Of a stretch of DNA of 64,000 bases, positions 8,491 through 16,994 are shown in pieces. The DNA lies in assembly GCF_001541315.1 (NCBI RefSeq), contig NZ_LMVK01000049.1, forward strand, positions 1-64,000, given 5' to 3'. A program made the position numbers and the translations under genes. The notes beneath the pieces were generated by a model, which was not told where the DNA came from, searched no databases, and worked only from the letters and a program-made list of their open reading frames with translations. This DNA is from Agrobacterium tumefaciens str. B6. Its GTDB lineage: Bacteria; Pseudomonadota; Alphaproteobacteria; Rhizobiales; Rhizobiaceae. Position 1 is the stretch's first letter. Each line of letters begins with the position of its first letter.

Positions 8491-9378
8491 CTAGCCCCGT
8501 TCAACCTGAGCGAAGCGACGGTACAAGCTGCTGGCAGATTGGGTTGCGCCGCTCCAGTAACTGCCTCCAATGTTGCCGGCGATTGCCGGCAAAGCGACAA
8601 TGAGCGCATCCCCTGTCAGAAAAAACATATCGAGTTCGTAAAGACCAATGATCTTGGCCGCGGTCGTACCGGCAAAGGTGATTACACCAAGCATGAGGGT
8701 GAGCGCAGTCGCTTCGGTTAGGATGACGATCGTTGCCACGAGGTTTAAGAGGAGAAGCAAGAGACCGTAGGTGATAAGTTGCCCGATCCACTTCGCTGCG
8801 ATGTCCCGCGTGCGATCAAAAATATATCCGACAAGAATCAGAGGCCCGATCGCGAGAAGCACTTTCGTGAGAATTCCAACGGCGTCGTAGACTCCGAAGG
8901 CAGACCAGAGCGTGCCGTAAAGGACCCACTGTGCCCCTTGGAAAGCAAGGATGTCCTGGTCGTTCATCGGACCGATTTCGGATGCGATTTTCTGAAAAAC
9001 GGCCTGGGTCACGGCGAAAATTGTATCCAACTGTGCCGGAACAGTCTGCAGAGGCAAGCCTGTTACACTAAACTGCTGAACAAAGATTGGGACCGTCTTT
9101 TCGAAGATGGAAACCACATAGTCTTGGTAGTTAGCCTGCCCAACAATTAGAGCAACAACGATGGTGACCGTGATCACCCGAGTGATACCGCTGCGGGTAT
9201 CGACTTCGCCGCGTATGACTAAAATACCCTGAACAATAATCCAAAGAGTGACACAGGCGATCAATGGCGCACTCACCGCCTCCTGGATAGTCTCAAGCAT
9301 CGAGTCCAAGCCTGTCGTGAAGGCTACATCGAAGATCGTATGAATGGCCGTAAACGGCGCCGGAATCGTGAAATTCAT
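8491..9378 (-). CDS. virB6: VirB6, polytopic inner-membrane channel protein
   Basis: A 295-residue hydrophobic protein with several membrane segments, e.g. ACVTLWIIVQGILVI, VITVTIVVALIVG, VLLAIGPLILVGYIF and LITYGLLLLLLNLVATIVI. VirB6 lies in the inner-membrane complex and contacts the DNA substrate during transfer. The central periplasmic loop is visible (about residues 85-165). The gene lies between virB5 (97-nt gap) and virB7. Confidence 0.95.
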   Translation of the reverse strand: MNFTIPAPFTAIHTIFDVAFTTGLDSMLETIQEAVSAPLIACVTLWIIVQGILVIRGEVDTRSGITRVITVTIVVALIVGQANYQDYVVSIFEKTVPIFVQQFSVTGLPLQTVPAQLDTIFAVTQAVFQKIASEIGPMNDQDILAFQGAQWVLYGTLWSAFGVYDAVGILTKVLLAIGPLILVGYIFDRTRDIAAKWIGQLITYGLLLLLLNLVATIVILTEATALTLMLGVITFAGTTAAKIIGLYELDMFFLTGDALIVALPAIAGNIGGSYWSGATQSASSLYRRFAQVERG

Positions 9379-9474
9379 CGATTGGACCTGAACTTGGCTG
9401 GCTTGTCGCAGAATGTCGGATACAATGAGCTCGCATTCGGTGAGGATATGGGCGGATGAACAAATCGCCCAGCC

Positions 9475-10137
9475 TTAGGGGAGGGCACCAAAGATGACAG
9501 CGGTCTTCTGATGCTCCTTACGTTGAGCGGCCGCCTCTTCCGCCTCGTGAAGGCCGGCCTGCGCGGTAGCCATCGTTAATAGGTTTGTCGCCTGTACGTT
9601 TTGAATCATTGCGTCATGGATCTGCTTGAGAAGCAAACCATTGGTCACGGTTGCCTGCATGATATTGCGAGATCGGGAAAGCTGTGCAGACGTATCAGCA
9701 TTCGCCGTCAAGCGTTTGTCCATCGTTTCCAGGTTGTCAGCCGCAATGCCAGCGCTGTTTGCGGAACCGGTGATCTGCGATCGCAACAGATCCGCTTCAG
9801 CGTCGCTACCCACGACGGCACGATCTGTATCGCTGGTGATCGCACGTGCCGTGGTCGACATTGGCATTCGCGGCGAAAACATTTCATTGTCTAGGTCCTT
9901 CGTTGAAGGATACTGATTTTTCTGGTTGAGCGAAGTCAGTAGTCCAGTAACGCCGTAGGCCGACGTCAACATCGTAACCATCGCTATAGTCTGAGTGAGA
10001 TTCTCCGCAGTCGCGAGCGCCGTCGCGAGCGTCTCAGCCTCCGTTGCCGGGTCGCTAACAACAAACTGCGCCCGCGCGGGCTGAATATATAGAAAGCTGC
10101 AGGTCAAAACCGTTGCAATAAGTTGCGTCGTCTTCAT
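9475..10137 (-). CDS. virB5: VirB5, minor T-pilus component
   Basis: An exported minor pilin thought to sit at the T-pilus tip and aid host contact. The signal peptide ends in PARAQ (cleavage after about residue 23). The mature protein is helical (ATEAETLATALATAENLTQTIAM) with a Gln-rich C-terminal helix (AQRKEHQK). The 220-residue length is normal for VirB5. It starts 14 nt after virB4 ends. Confidence 0.95.
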   Translation of the reverse strand: MKTTQLIATVLTCSFLYIQPARAQFVVSDPATEAETLATALATAENLTQTIAMVTMLTSAYGVTGLLTSLNQKNQYPSTKDLDNEMFSPRMPMSTTARAITSDTDRAVVGSDAEADLLRSQITGSANSAGIAADNLETMDKRLTANADTSAQLSRSRNIMQATVTNGLLLKQIHDAMIQNVQATNLLTMATAQAGLHEAEEAAAQRKEHQKTAVIFGALP

Positions 10138-10151
10138 CGTTTCCTACCTTA

Positions 10152-12521
10152 TCAATCTTCTGCCTCGTGGTGACGGGCCATGAATTCGCTGAGCCAGCCA
10201 GATGAGTTGCCTTCTTGTGCCTCGCGTAGTCGAGCTGCAAAGCGCACCGTGTTGGCACGCCCCGAAAGTACGGCGACATATTCACGCATATCCCGCAGAT
10301 CAAATTCGCAGATGACGCTTCCACTTTCTCGTTTAAGAAGAAACTTACGGCTGCCGACCGTCATGTCTTCACGGATCGCCTGAAATTCCTTTTCGGTGCA
10401 TTTCAGTCCATCGATATAAGCTGATCGATCTGCGGTTGGTGATGGATAGAAAATCTTCGTCATACATTGCGCAACCAAGCTGGCTCCTAGTGGCGATTCC
10501 AGAACATGCTCTGGTTGCTGCGTTGCCAGTATTAGCATCCCGTTGTTTTTTCGAACGGTCAGGAGGAATTTGTCGACGACGGCCGAAAATTTAGGGTTTA
10601 ACAAATAGGCGCGAAACTCATCGCAGCTCATCACAAAACGGCGGCCGTCGATCATGGCGCCAATCCGATGCAGGAGATATGCTGCAGCGGGAGCGCATAC
10701 TTCCTCGTATTCGAGAAGATGCGTCATGTCGAAGCCGGTAATCGACGGATCTAACTTTACTTCGTCAACTTCGCCGTCAAATGCCCAACCAAGCGCATGG
10801 CCCCGGCACCAGCGTTGGAGCCGCGCTCCTGCGCCTTCGGCAGGGCCATGCAACAAAAATTCACGTAACCCCGCGATTGAACGCATTTGTGGATCAAACG
10901 AGAGCTGACGATGGATACCCCGGACCAGACGGCGGTTCTCTTCTGGAGAAATCCCACCCCGACCATCACTCTCTATGAGAGCCACGATCCATTCGCGCAG
11001 AAAATCGTGTGAGGCTGCTGTGTTTTCTAGGCCACGCAACGGCGCCAACCCGCTGGGTGTGCCTCTGCGAAGTGCCAAATATGTTCCTCCTGTGGCGCGA
11101 ACCAGCAATTCGCCACCCCGGTCCTTGTCGAAGAACACGACCGTACCTGCACGGTCGACCATGCTCTGTTCGAGCATGGCTAAAACAAACATCATGAGCG
11201 TTGTCTTACCCCTCCCGATAGGCCCGAATATTGCCGTCATGCCAACATCGTGCTCATGCGGGATATAGTCGAAAGGCGTTCCGCCATTGGTACGAAATCG
11301 GGCAATCGCGGTGCCCCAGTGGCCTGAGCTGGCGCCCTCTGGAAAGTTTTCGAAAGAGACAAACCCCGCGAAATTGCGTGAAGTGATTGCGCCAGGGCGT
11401 GTGCGCCACTTAAAATTCCCCGGCAATTGGGACCAATAGGCTGCTTCCATACCAATACCTTCTTGGACAACCACGGCACCTGCATCCGCCATTCGTGTCC
11501 GAGCCCGCGCGCCCCTGTCCCCAAGACTGTTGAGATCGTCTGCATAGACGCAAAGGCTCAAATGATGTGAGCCCATAACGAATTCGTTGCTCGCAAGTGC
11601 GTCCTCAGCCTCGGATAATTTGCCGATTTGAGTCACGGCTTTATCACCGGAACTCAGCATCTGGCTCGATTTGAGACTAAGTTTCGCGTGCGCTTGAGGG
11701 CGAGTCAGGAACGAAAAACTCTGCGTGAGAACAAGTGGAAAATCGAGGGATAGTAGCGCGTTGAGCATGCCCGGTCGCGTTTTTGCAGGGTATTCGCGAA
11801 ACGAATAGATGGATCCAACGTAACTGTCTTTTGGCGTTCTGATTTCAAGTCCTCGCTTGCCGCAAATGACTCTGTCGGTATAAATCGAAGCGCCGAGTGA
11901 GCCGCTGACGACCGGAACCGGTGTGAACCGACCAGTCATTATCAACCGTAGCGCTTCGCCAATCTCGGTAAAAAGCACACCCTGCTTCTCGCGGATGCCA
12001 AGACGATGCAGGCCATACGCTTTAAGAGAGCCAGCGACAACATGCCAAAGATCTTCCATGTTCCTGATCTGGCCCGCGAGATCGTTTTCCCTTTTTCCGC
12101 TTAGCTTGGTAAACCTCCTCTTTACCTTCCCTAGAGCCGCCTGTGGGTAGACAATCAACGTAAGGAAGTGGTCATTGCGGAGGAGTTGGCCGGAGAGCAC
12201 GCGCTGTTCAAAAGCTTCGTTCAAGCTAGCGGCGAAAACACTACGGAAGTGTCGCGGCGCCGATGATGGCACGTCGGCATGACGTACGAGGTGAGCATAT
12301 ATTGACACATGATCATCAGCGATATTGCGCAACAGCGTGTTGAACGCACGACAACGCGCATTGCGCATTTCAATTTCCTCAAGCTCGAATGCAACCCCAT
12401 CAATTCTCGCAATGCTCATGATCGATCCATCTTCAAGAAGGACGATATGGTCGCTGAGGTGGCCAATATAAGGGAGATAGATCTCACCGGATCTTTCGGT
12501 CGTTCCACTCGCGCCGAGCAT
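10152..12521 (-). CDS. virB4: VirB4, large type IV secretion ATPase
   Basis: An inner-membrane-associated ATPase needed for pilus biogenesis and substrate passage. The 789 residues comprise an N-terminal CagE/TrbE/VirB4 domain and a C-terminal RecA-like domain with Walker A GPIGRGKTT (around residue 435), FFDKDRGG, and Walker B RFVMSCDEFRAYL. ATQQPEHVLESPLG near the end is the usual VirB4 sensor motif. The start overlaps the virB3 stop by one base. Related to TrbE at 60646-63108, which serves the separate conjugation system. Confidence 0.96.
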   Translation of the reverse strand: MLGASGTTERSGEIYLPYIGHLSDHIVLLEDGSIMSIARIDGVAFELEEIEMRNARCRAFNTLLRNIADDHVSIYAHLVRHADVPSSAPRHFRSVFAASLNEAFEQRVLSGQLLRNDHFLTLIVYPQAALGKVKRRFTKLSGKRENDLAGQIRNMEDLWHVVAGSLKAYGLHRLGIREKQGVLFTEIGEALRLIMTGRFTPVPVVSGSLGASIYTDRVICGKRGLEIRTPKDSYVGSIYSFREYPAKTRPGMLNALLSLDFPLVLTQSFSFLTRPQAHAKLSLKSSQMLSSGDKAVTQIGKLSEAEDALASNEFVMGSHHLSLCVYADDLNSLGDRGARARTRMADAGAVVVQEGIGMEAAYWSQLPGNFKWRTRPGAITSRNFAGFVSFENFPEGASSGHWGTAIARFRTNGGTPFDYIPHEHDVGMTAIFGPIGRGKTTLMMFVLAMLEQSMVDRAGTVVFFDKDRGGELLVRATGGTYLALRRGTPSGLAPLRGLENTAASHDFLREWIVALIESDGRGGISPEENRRLVRGIHRQLSFDPQMRSIAGLREFLLHGPAEGAGARLQRWCRGHALGWAFDGEVDEVKLDPSITGFDMTHLLEYEEVCAPAAAYLLHRIGAMIDGRRFVMSCDEFRAYLLNPKFSAVVDKFLLTVRKNNGMLILATQQPEHVLESPLGASLVAQCMTKIFYPSPTADRSAYIDGLKCTEKEFQAIREDMTVGSRKFLLKRESGSVICEFDLRDMREYVAVLSGRANTVRFAARLREAQEGNSSGWLSEFMARHHEAED

Positions 12522-12847
12522 TACACCATTCCTCTCCCTCGCGGGGGCACCCTGATTGGATTTGGGCTAACAGTAGCGCCCCCCCAAACTGCACTATCAA
12601 TGCTTCTTCCTGCTGTCCGCAAAAATAGCAGGACGACGCTCGCCGCGTTGTAGTCTCGCTCCACGATGAGCCGGGCTCCAAACCATAGGGGCGCGAGAAC
12701 GACTTCGTAGAGCGGGTTCTGAACGATAACGATGACAAAGCCGGCGAACATCATGAATAACCCTGCCAATGTCAGTGGCACCCCAAGAAACAATGCGGGT
12801 CGTGTGGCTGCGAGGTAAAGGGTCGCTTCTTCCAAACGATCATTCAT
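12521..12847 (-). CDS. virB3: VirB3, inner-membrane assembly protein
   Basis: A 108-residue small membrane protein that works with VirB4. A hydrophobic hairpin (PALFLGVPLTLAGLFMMFAGFV, then VVLAPLWFGA) near the N-terminus is typical. The ATG at 12847 shares bases with the virB2 stop (TGATG). The C-terminal end overlaps the virB4 start, so virB2-3-4 are translationally coupled. Confidence 0.93.
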   Translation of the reverse strand: MNDRLEEATLYLAATRPALFLGVPLTLAGLFMMFAGFVIVIVQNPLYEVVLAPLWFGARLIVERDYNAASVVLLFLRTAGRSIDSAVWGGATVSPNPIRVPPRGRGMV

Positions 12848-13212
12848 CAACTACCGCCAGTGAGCGTTTGGCCGAGGAAGCTCGCCCCAAACATGATAAC
12901 AATGCCGCCGACGACGCCGGCAACCAGCCCAAGCGAAGCCCGCCCGAACATCCAGGAGATCCCGATAGCGACAATGCCGAGAACGGCGAGTGACTGGCCG
13001 AACGGACCAAGGATAAACGTGCATATATTGTTAACCATTGTGGCGGGGTCGGTGCCGCCACCCGCAGATTGCGCTGCGGCGGGTCCGCATGAGGAAATGC
13101 TCCATGCCATTGCACCGCCCAAGCTTGGGGCGCAGCTCGATATCACGCGCATCATCGCATTCGAGAGCGAGAGGCGATTTAGATGTAAACGATATCTCTC
13201 AAAGCATCGCAT
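12847..13212 (-). CDS. virB2: VirB2, T-pilus major pilin precursor
   Basis: A 121-residue propilin. The long leader ends at PAAAQ, where cleavage before QSAGGGTDP would release a 74-residue mature pilin that is cyclised in Agrobacterium. Two hydrophobic helices (FGQSLAVLGIVAIGISWMFG and LVAGVVGGIVIMFGASFLG) are joined by a short loop. The frame is open to 13359, inside virB1, but the ATG at 13212 matches the known start (MRCFERYR). Confidence 0.95.
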   Translation of the reverse strand: MRCFERYRLHLNRLSLSNAMMRVISSCAPSLGGAMAWSISSCGPAAAQSAGGGTDPATMVNNICTFILGPFGQSLAVLGIVAIGISWMFGRASLGLVAGVVGGIVIMFGASFLGQTLTGGS

Positions 13213-13226
13213 CAATGCGGACCTCC

Positions 13227-13946
13227 TTAGTATAAGTCGAATAAGACTTGATTGTCGTCTGCGGATTTGCCGTTGTCCTGGTCTGGCGGTTGCGGAGCGA
13301 TTGAACCACCAACCCCATCCTCTTGCGAGCGGCGCTGATAAGACCCCCAAACGTCCCACGTATCTTCCGATTTTAGTGCCTTGTGATCGTCTTGCGGAGG
13401 CTCGATTAACGCGGGCACCAGCGATTGAGCAGCTGTTTCAACTTTTCGCACGTAGCCGTTTGCAAAACCGCGGATGAAATTACCGGTGTTGTAAGCGGAG
13501 ATCGCCCGACGAAGTGCAATTTGCTTCTCGTCAATCGTTTCGCCGCCTGCATAACGACTTTTCAACATGTTTGCAGCGGCAGATAATGATGGGCACGCCT
13601 TGAGCGCACCGTCAGGTGTCAGACCGAGCATGGAAAAATTCCGAGAGTTTATTTGCATGAGGCCAACATCCAGCGAATGCCGTGCATCGAGACGGTGCCT
13701 GACGACTTGGGTTGCTTGGGTGTGATCTTGCCAGTGAAGCGTTTCGCCGGTGGTGTTGTCATGAATCGCTAAAGGATCAAAGCGACTCTCCACCTTAGCT
13801 ATCGCCGCAAGTGTAGATGTCGCAACTGATGGGGCACACTTGCGAGCAACATGGTCGAACTCAGCAGATGAGAGTGGCGTGGCAAGGCTCGACGAACAGA
13901 AGGAGGACATCAAGGCAAGAGAAAGCGACCCCGATCTCTTAAACAT
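13227..13946 (-). CDS. virB1: VirB1, lytic transglycosylase
   Basis: A periplasmic muramidase that opens peptidoglycan for the secretion channel; its C-terminal part (VirB1*) is released outside the cell. The signal peptide ends near SSLATPLSSA. The SLT domain has AKVESRFDP with the catalytic Glu, SLDVGLMQINSRNF and ISAYNTGNF. The Pro/Gln/Asp-rich tail (IAPQPPDQD) corresponds to VirB1*. First gene of the virB operon; the ATG at 13946 is preceded by GGAGATAAGGT. The virB vir boxes lie 120-160 bp upstream. Confidence 0.95.
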   Translation of the reverse strand: MFKRSGSLSLALMSSFCSSSLATPLSSAEFDHVARKCAPSVATSTLAAIAKVESRFDPLAIHDNTTGETLHWQDHTQATQVVRHRLDARHSLDVGLMQINSRNFSMLGLTPDGALKACPSLSAAANMLKSRYAGGETIDEKQIALRRAISAYNTGNFIRGFANGYVRKVETAAQSLVPALIEPPQDDHKALKSEDTWDVWGSYQRRSQEDGVGGSIAPQPPDQDNGKSADDNQVLFDLY

Positions 13947-14064
13947 ACCTTATCTCCTTAGCTCGCAACTAACACCGCCTCTCCCGTTGGAAGAAGTGCG
14001 TTGTTTTATGTTGACGATTATCGGGAGGGTCGGTTACTCGAAAATTTTCAATTGCTTCTTTATG

Positions 14065-14078
14065 ATTTCAATTGAAGC
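14065..14078. promoter_or_regulatory. vir box of the virB promoter
   Basis: ATTTCAATTGAAGC matches the VirG operator consensus rTTDCAWWTGHAAY at 13 of 14 positions. A second, weaker site sharing the CAATTG core lies 16-20 bp away (14045-14058, GCAATTGAAAA on the minus strand). A tandem arrangement upstream of virB1 is what is known for the strongly induced virB promoter. Confidence 0.8.
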
Positions 14079-14333
14079 GAAAACCTTCGCTCGGCGTCTT
14101 GGAACAAAACATGGACCGAGAACCGCGCATCCCTGACAAAGCAACCGGATTGACAGACCGCAGTTGGTCAGGTCGGCCTCAGAACGAAAATGCTCGCGAT
14201 CAAACTTTTTGGCTGTCCGCTGGATGCTTTTTAACATTCGATGCGTCACCGTGGAATCTCCCCCGGTCAGCAGGCTCCACGGTACGGTTTGACACGCGGC
14301 GGTTCAAGCGAAATTGGTTCTTCTAGGCCATAG

Positions 14334-15070
14334 ATAATGATCTGATCCAAATTCTTGCTGCTGCCAATTTGACTGCGGCGAGAAAGTTCATCGGGTTTCT
14401 GTCATAGCGCGTAGCTACCCCTGTTAACTGTCTGATTTCGCAGAAAAACGCTCGACGAGATTACGCTGTCTGTAAACCCATTCGCTGAACGGGAAGCTTT
14501 CCTTCCGATTACTCTTGGCAGGAATATTGGCCCATGCCTGCTTGCGCTTTGCAAACGCTCTTATCGTGTTGGTATCATATGCCTTGTCCGCCAGCAGGAA
14601 CGCACTCTTAGCGATTGTTTGTAAAAATGTTTCGCCATGCGGCGGTCATGGGCTTGACACGCTGTCAGCGCAAGACGGATCGGTCGACCGTCGGCATCGA
14701 CAACAGCGTGAATCTTGGTGGTCAAACCGCCACGGGAACGCCCCATACAGCCATCGTCTTGATCCCACTGTTCCCGTCGCCGCATGTTGGTGGACGCGGA
14801 CAAAGGAACTGTCAATCATGACGACATCCCATCGAAAGCTTTGGAAATCTCACTCAGAATATGATCCCAGGCGTCTGCCTAACGCCATCGTACAAAGCGA
14901 TTGTAGCAGGTTGTATAAGGACCATATCGATCAGGAACGTCTGTCCAGGGCGAGCCCGTCCGGAAGCGCAACAAGATGCCATTGATCACCCGCTTCACCG
15001 CGCGGCACGCCACGCGGTTTATTTGGGAACAAAGGACTGAACAACAGTCCATTCTAAATCGGTGACATCA
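14334..15070 (-). pseudogene. Decayed IS5-family (IS427-like) transposase
   Basis: Read on the minus strand, stretches in several frames rebuild an IS5-family DDE transposase: DLEWTVVQSFVPK near 15050, VPDRYGPYTTCYNRF-like sequence near 14930, HQHAAT and DDGCMGRSRGGLTTKIHAVVDADG around 14750, then LALTACQAHD. At least three frameshifts and several stops break it, and the longest open piece is only 84 codons. It lies between virJ and virB1, upstream of the virB vir boxes. No clean terminal repeats were found, so the ends are approximate. Confidence 0.75.
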
Positions 15071-15181
15071 AAGCACCGACGGATTATCAGGGGCCTCCAA
15101 ATCAAGCCTCAATGAATCAAAATCAGACCGATTTGCAAACCTTATTTATGAGTGTGCGGCCTAAATGAAGAAATCGTTCTT

Positions 15182-15535
15182 CTAGATCGCCTCCGTGGTG
15201 TAGCAACACCTCGCAATATCGTCGTGCTGACCCTGGCCGGGCAATTTACTGGCAAGAGTGCTTTCACATGGCCGCTCTCTTGGCCGCGATAGATGATTTC
15301 GTTGCTGCTTTGGGCGCGTAGAAGGAGAGAAGTCATATCGGAGAAATTCCTCTGCCGCGAGAGCCTGCTCTATCGCGAAGGCTTCCCAACGTTGGGAACA
15401 GACCGGATCATTCACGAGGCGAAAGTCGTCAAGACATGCGTCATAGGCATATTCCCTTGAAGGATGATCTTGTTGCTGCCAATCTGGAGGCGCGGCAGCC
15501 GCGGGCCCATGCGATCTCAACGCAACTTCCGGCAA
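15182..15535 (-). CDS. Hypothetical protein, unrecognised
   Basis: A 117-codon frame whose middle has protein-like composition (YAYDACLDDFRLVNDP, then WEAFAIEQALAAEEFL), with low-complexity and basic sequence at both ends. I do not recognise it. It may be a fragment of a larger gene broken by the adjacent IS5-family relic. There is no strong ribosome-binding site, and it lies between virJ and the IS relic on the vir-gene strand. Confidence 0.25.
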   Translation of the reverse strand: MPEVALRSHGPAAAAPPDWQQQDHPSREYAYDACLDDFRLVNDPVCSQRWEAFAIEQALAAEEFLRYDFSPSTRPKQQRNHLSRPRERPCESTLASKLPGQGQHDDIARCCYTTEAI

Positions 15536-15648
15536 AAAATCTCACTCACCTAAAAACCACTAGCGAATCTGGCGATCAGATGAAGGCCTTATACTTAACG
15601 ACACAATATCCGATGTCTGCATCACCGGCGTCGCTATCCCAGTCAATA

Positions 15649-16416
15649 TTAAAGCGGTGCAGGACCTGAAGAATACTGATGACTTAGGCGTGCCACGAGG
15701 CCTGAGACGACGCGCGTAGACAGTTTTTTGAAATCATTACCAAAGTGATGGCCTCCGCTGAAGCCTATCACCTCTGCGCCGGTCTGTCGGAGAGATGGGC
15801 AAGCATTATTACGGTCTTCGCGCCCGTACATGCATTGGACGATTGCAGGGTCAATGAATCTGAGATCATCCAGAGGATTGCCGCCCTTACCTTCGGTTTC
15901 GAGTTGGAGCCAGCCCCTAAATGAGACGACATAGTCGACTTGATGTGACAATGCCAAGAGAGAGATTTGCTTAACCCGATTTTTTTGCTCAAGCGTAAGC
16001 CTATTGAAGCTTGCCGGCATGACGTCAGCGCCGAAAGAATATCCTATAAGTAAAACATTCTGCACACCGAAATGCTTGGTGTAGACATCGATTATGTGAC
16101 CAAGATCCTTAGCAGTTTCGCTTGGAGACCGCTCCGACCAGAAATACCGAAGTGAACTGACGCCAATGACAGGAATCCCTTCCGTCTGCAGATAGGTACC
16201 AATCACCTCATCGATATTTTGCCATCCAGCGTCTCCGGAATAAATGATCGCCACCGTGTTCTTGGCTGGCTTGGCATTGAAAACCCGAAGAGGAAGTCTC
16301 ACTCCAGCTTCGCCCCCGTTTGACCACATGACACCATTGGCGCGGTCATTCGCATAGGCAGCGTCTGCCGCGAGAAACAGTGTAAATACGAGTATCAATA
16401 CCAATTTTATCGCCAT
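15649..16416 (-). CDS. virJ: VirJ (AcvB-like periplasmic virulence protein)
   Basis: A periplasmic protein related to the C-terminal half of chromosomal AcvB; it supports T-DNA/effector export, and octopine-type plasmids carry it between virA and virB. The signal peptide is MAIKLVLILVFTLFLAADAAYA. An alpha/beta-hydrolase-like core shows AIIYSGDAGWQ, LLIGYSFGAD (nucleophile-elbow-like Ser) and GGHHFGNDF (His near the end). 255 residues, no damage seen. A 12/14 vir-box match lies about 80 bp upstream. Confidence 0.93.
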   Translation of the reverse strand: MAIKLVLILVFTLFLAADAAYANDRANGVMWSNGGEAGVRLPLRVFNAKPAKNTVAIIYSGDAGWQNIDEVIGTYLQTEGIPVIGVSSLRYFWSERSPSETAKDLGHIIDVYTKHFGVQNVLLIGYSFGADVMPASFNRLTLEQKNRVKQISLLALSHQVDYVVSFRGWLQLETEGKGGNPLDDLRFIDPAIVQCMYGREDRNNACPSLRQTGAEVIGFSGGHHFGNDFKKLSTRVVSGLVARLSHQYSSGPAPL

Positions 16417-16492
16417 TTCGATACCTTGTCAGCGGAACATCTCGATAATTTCCGACTAATGTTTCAAGCGGATATCAACTGCGTCGCAATTT

Positions 16493-16506
16493 GTTACAAA
16501 AGACAC
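16493..16506. promoter_or_regulatory. Possible vir box of virJ
   Basis: GTTACAAAAGACAC matches rTTDCAWWTGHAAY at 12 of 14 positions (mismatches in the TG half and near the end). It lies 77 bp upstream of the virJ start, where a VirG site is expected. Confidence 0.5.
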
Positions 16507-16994
16507 CTAAGCCCGCAGTGAAGGTTTGCGGAGAACTTTTGCTGAGATCTCGAATCGAAAGAAGAACATCCATGCTGGGACTTCAAGAAGTCGACCAGAA
16601 GAAGAACCAGAAAGGCTGCAGCGGAAAATATGGGTCCCTTTGGAGAGCGCCTCATGGACGTGAACAAATCGCCTGAACCAGGGATGCCACGGATACAAAA
16701 GCTCGCGAAGCTCGGTCCCGTGGGTGTTCTGTCGTCTCTTTGTACAACAGCCGTCGTCCACACCGATTTTTGACCGCACCGGTTCCGGCCTACTTCAATC
16801 TGCTGGCACCAATGATGGTGGTGTCATAGCTGGTGCGTAAACCCTTTCAAGCAAACGACCGGACCTGATCGGACAAATCAAGCCGCGTCGCCCGGCTTGA
16901 TCCACTGAACCTATGCCGTTCGATCTTTCATGTAGTTCCCCCGTCGCGCTCCACCGAACCGAAATCTGATTGCCAGTCCTGACACGTCGCAACT
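16507..16994. other. virJ-virA intergenic region, no convincing gene
   Basis: About 490 bp between the virJ operator and the virA stop. Several short overlapping frames (up to 90 codons) on the minus strand have skewed composition and no recognisable motif. I see no repeat, RNA gene or IS end here. Confidence 0.5.

Noticed and set aside
13213..13359. Longer N-terminus for virB2
   Set aside because: It would lie inside virB1, and the known VirB2 starts MRCFERYR at 13212.
14515..14985. 156-codon plus-strand frame
   Set aside because: Shadow of the decayed IS5-family transposase read on the minus strand.
16491..16779. Overlapping frames between virJ and virA
   Set aside because: No motifs, poor composition, no ribosome sites.
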